DNA of 5,946 bases, from contig JBMFXG010000159.1 of assembly GCA_049964535.1 (NCBI GenBank), positions 1-5,946 of the forward strand. Reading direction: 5' to 3'. Position numbers and translations under genes: made by a program. Shown one piece after another: positions 4,480-5,946 of the stretch (positions are counted from its first letter, which is position 1; every line of letters begins with the position of its first letter). The DNA comes from JAJYZP01 sp049964535. Lineage in GTDB: Bacteria; Actinomycetota; Acidimicrobiia; Acidimicrobiales; Acidimicrobiaceae. The notes under the pieces were generated by a model. That model saw only the letters and a list, made by a program, of their open reading frames with translations. It was not told where the DNA came from and did no database searches.

Positions 4480-5745
4480 GTGGGGGTTTTCCGAAAATGG
4501 GCGACGTTTGCCACACTGGCAGCGTCAGTTTCGCTTACTGCTCTCAGTATTGGCGGGTTGTCGTCCGCAGCATCGGCATCACCTGCTCCAATTACCGTAG
4601 GAGAGCTGCTGCCAATGTCAGGGGCAGAGGCATTCGTTGGGCAGTGGTTCGATCATGGAATTAAAGCGGGTATCTATGCGGTCAATCACTCAGGAGGAGT
4701 GATGGGTCACCAACTTACCTATAATCTCCAAGACACCGCTGGAGATCCCGTCGATGCGGTCACAGCCTGGCATACACTACAGCTCCACCACCCTGCCTTT
4801 ATCGCAGGACCGTCCTCCCTTGAGATCATGGGAGTCATCAACCTCTTCCAGCGTGCGAAGATCGTCGACCTCATGGAGGGTGGTACGACCCAACTCGACC
4901 ACATGAAAGACTCGTATATCTATCGAGTGTTTCCCTCGGACTCAGCGCTGCTCTCGGCTGAGGCGTACTATGCGCTTCACGGGCTGAGCTGTAAACGAGC
5001 CGCTCTTATTTACACCTCTGACGCTAACGCTCAGGCGGAGGTACCGCCAGTTGAATCGGCCTTCAAACACGGTGGGGGAACGATTGTTGCCAATGAGAGT
5101 ATCCAGGCCGGTCAGAGTTCGTACCTCTCTGAGGTCTCACAGGCCTTCGCTAAGAGTCCGAAGTGTGTCTTCTTTCACGCTGACCCTCAAACCGCTGCGA
5201 CTCTCTTCGCTAACGTTCGACAACTCGGTCACATGAATGTCCACTTCATCACCGGTGATACCGGTGCCTCGCTGCAGCTTGCCCAGGCCATCGGTATGTC
5301 TACGGCAACGAAGTGGGTGACTGGTATGGCGGCTCCCGCTGCGTATGCGCCGGCCTATAAGGCCTTCCTCAATGCCTACGACGGTCAGTGGCATACACGC
5401 AGTCCACTTCCGGCTTCGCCTGCTATGTATGATGCCATTGTCATTGCCTCGCTCGCGATGACCATGGCCCACAGCACGAATCCAACAGTATGGCGCAAGG
5501 ATATCGTCAAGGTCTCGAATCCTCCTGGAATTTCCGTCTACACCTATGCACAGGGTGTCAAGCTGTTGAAGGAGCATAAGAAGATCAACTACCAGGGTGC
5601 GAGTGGTCCGGAGAACTTCAACCAGTACCACAATGTGTTCTCAAGCTTTGAGGTCGTACAGTTCAATGCGAAGAATGCACTGCATCGCGTCTACAACGTC
5701 TCTGCGGTACAGGTTGCTTCGATGTACGCACCAAAGAAGAAGTAA
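4480..5745 (+). CDS. livK: Exported branched-chain amino acid-type solute-binding protein LivK
   Basis: This is the extracytoplasmic receptor of the importer (Peripla_BP_6, type I two-lobed fold), which binds the substrate and delivers it to LivHM. It has 421 residues. GTG 4480 has AGAAGGGGG (4466-4474) five bases upstream. Residues 1-33 form a Sec-type signal: Arg5-Lys6, a hydrophobic core to about residue 27, and an AxA cleavage region (ASA at 31-33). No lipobox cysteine is present. Family marks are ITVGELLPMSG (38-48), NHSGGVMGHQL (69-79) with Asp85, IAGPSS (108-113), YRVFPSD (148-154), and YQGASGP (371-377). The last is followed by FNQYHN where FDxxGD is usual. Cys171 and Cys229 are the only cysteines and could form a disulphide in the second lobe. 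The amino acid bound cannot be told from sequence alone. Confidence 0.88.
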   Translation: MGVFRKWATFATLAASVSLTALSIGGLSSAASASPAPITVGELLPMSGAEAFVGQWFDHGIKAGIYAVNHSGGVMGHQLTYNLQDTAGDPVDAVTAWHTLQLHHPAFIAGPSSLEIMGVINLFQRAKIVDLMEGGTTQLDHMKDSYIYRVFPSDSALLSAEAYYALHGLSCKRAALIYTSDANAQAEVPPVESAFKHGGGTIVANESIQAGQSSYLSEVSQAFAKSPKCVFFHADPQTAATLFANVRQLGHMNVHFITGDTGASLQLAQAIGMSTATKWVTGMAAPAAYAPAYKAFLNAYDGQWHTRSPLPASPAMYDAIVIASLAMTMAHSTNPTVWRKDIVKVSNPPGISVYTYAQGVKLLKEHKKINYQGASGPENFNQYHNVFSSFEVVQFNAKNALHRVYNVSAVQVASMYAPKKK

Positions 5746-5761
5746 GGGGGCGTACAGGAAT

Positions 5762-5788
5762 CTCCGCTCTCCGTCGAGGAGAGCGGAG
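5762..5788 (+). terminator. Terminator hairpin after livK
   Basis: CTCCGCTCTCC (5762-5772) pairs perfectly over 11 positions with GGAGAGCGGAG (5778-5788) around the loop GTCGA. It begins 16 bases after the livK stop. No T-tract follows, as is common for actinobacterial terminators. It is the likely 3' end of the operon transcript. Confidence 0.75.
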
Positions 5789-5808
5789 GTCACACTGTAT
5801 TGAATTGG

Positions 5809-5837
5809 GTAGGTGGCGTCTACAGTGCGCCACCTAC
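5809..5837. terminator. Second tandem terminator hairpin
   Basis: GTAGGTGGCG (5809-5818) pairs perfectly over 10 positions with CGCCACCTAC (5828-5837) around a 9-base loop. The flanking bases can add G-T and G-C pairs. It lies 20 bases after the first hairpin and is followed by a mildly T-rich stretch (TCCGTCTTGTCTTGG). It may back up the first hairpin, or serve a convergent gene outside the window. Confidence 0.65.
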
Positions 5838-5917
5838 TCCGTCTTGTCTTGGCGTTCCTCTGAGTTAGCCCGTAGTTCCCCCTCCCCGAAGTAAGCCCAG
5901 CTCCGTCACCTGCTCTT

Positions 5918-5946
5918 TTGGTGCTGTAGGGGTGGAATCTTATGAC
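5918..5946 (+). promoter_or_regulatory. Possible promoter or start of the next gene at the right edge
   Basis: TTGGTG (5918-5923) and TATGAC (5941-5946) are separated by exactly 17 bases and resemble -35 and -10 elements (3 and 4 of 6 consensus matches). Alternatively, ATG 5942-5944 preceded by AGGGG (5929-5933) could be the start codon of a downstream gene. The window ends too soon to decide between the two. Confidence 0.3.

Noticed and set aside
5137..5631. 164-codon minus-strand ORF antisense to livK
   Set aside because: It lies wholly inside livK, whose frame carries the conserved binding-protein motifs, so it is a shadow.
5644..5946. Minus-strand frame open from the right edge for about 100 codons
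   Set aside because: It runs through both terminator hairpins and into the conserved 3' end of livK, and its product is unrecognisable. A convergent gene ending here is unlikely.

Overview
The window holds one complete branched-chain amino acid-type (HAAT family) ABC importer operon, entirely on the + strand, in the order livH - livM - livG - livF - livK. The first 758 bases contain no gene I can support, and the last 200 bases are a terminator region. Base composition is moderate (roughly mid-50s % G+C by eye). Several GTG starts, G-rich Shine-Dalgarno sites and hairpin terminators without a T-tract suggest an actinobacterium of moderate G+C. An acidophilic Acidimicrobiia-like organism is possible, but that is a guess from style and not something the sequence proves.

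Layout. Positions 1-588 are largely featureless, with a few palindromes, a terminator-like hairpin and a weak 5' open frame that could be the tail of an upstream gene. Positions 589-758 look like the control region and 5' leader of the operon: a TATGAGAA direct repeat, a possible extended -10 element, a 10-bp palindrome, an 11-bp leader hairpin and a strong ribosome site. That ribosome site serves a 25-codon small ORF (759-836) whose stop overlaps the GTG start of livH. livH is followed by a second small ORF of 23 codons (1713-1784) whose stop overlaps the ATG of livM (TAATG). livM and livG abut (TAG then ATG), and livG and livF overlap by 20 bases. A 184-base gap with a run of hairpins separates livF from livK. 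Two strong hairpins follow livK, and a possible promoter or next-gene start lies at the right edge.

How the genes work together. LivK is the exported solute-binding protein that captures the amino acid outside the membrane. LivH and LivM form the membrane channel, and LivG and LivF are the paired ATPases on the cytoplasmic side. Gene order, the all-plus orientation and the tight junctions support one co-transcribed unit, with livK set apart by structured RNA that may adjust its level relative to the channel and ATPase genes. The substrate is inferred from family membership only; related systems also carry other amino acids, amides or urea.

I see no sign of a new gene system such as a defence island, mobile element or CRISPR array. 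The least ordinary features are the two coupled small ORFs ahead of the permease genes, the structured livF-livK spacer, and a binding protein with a signal peptide but no lipobox cysteine.
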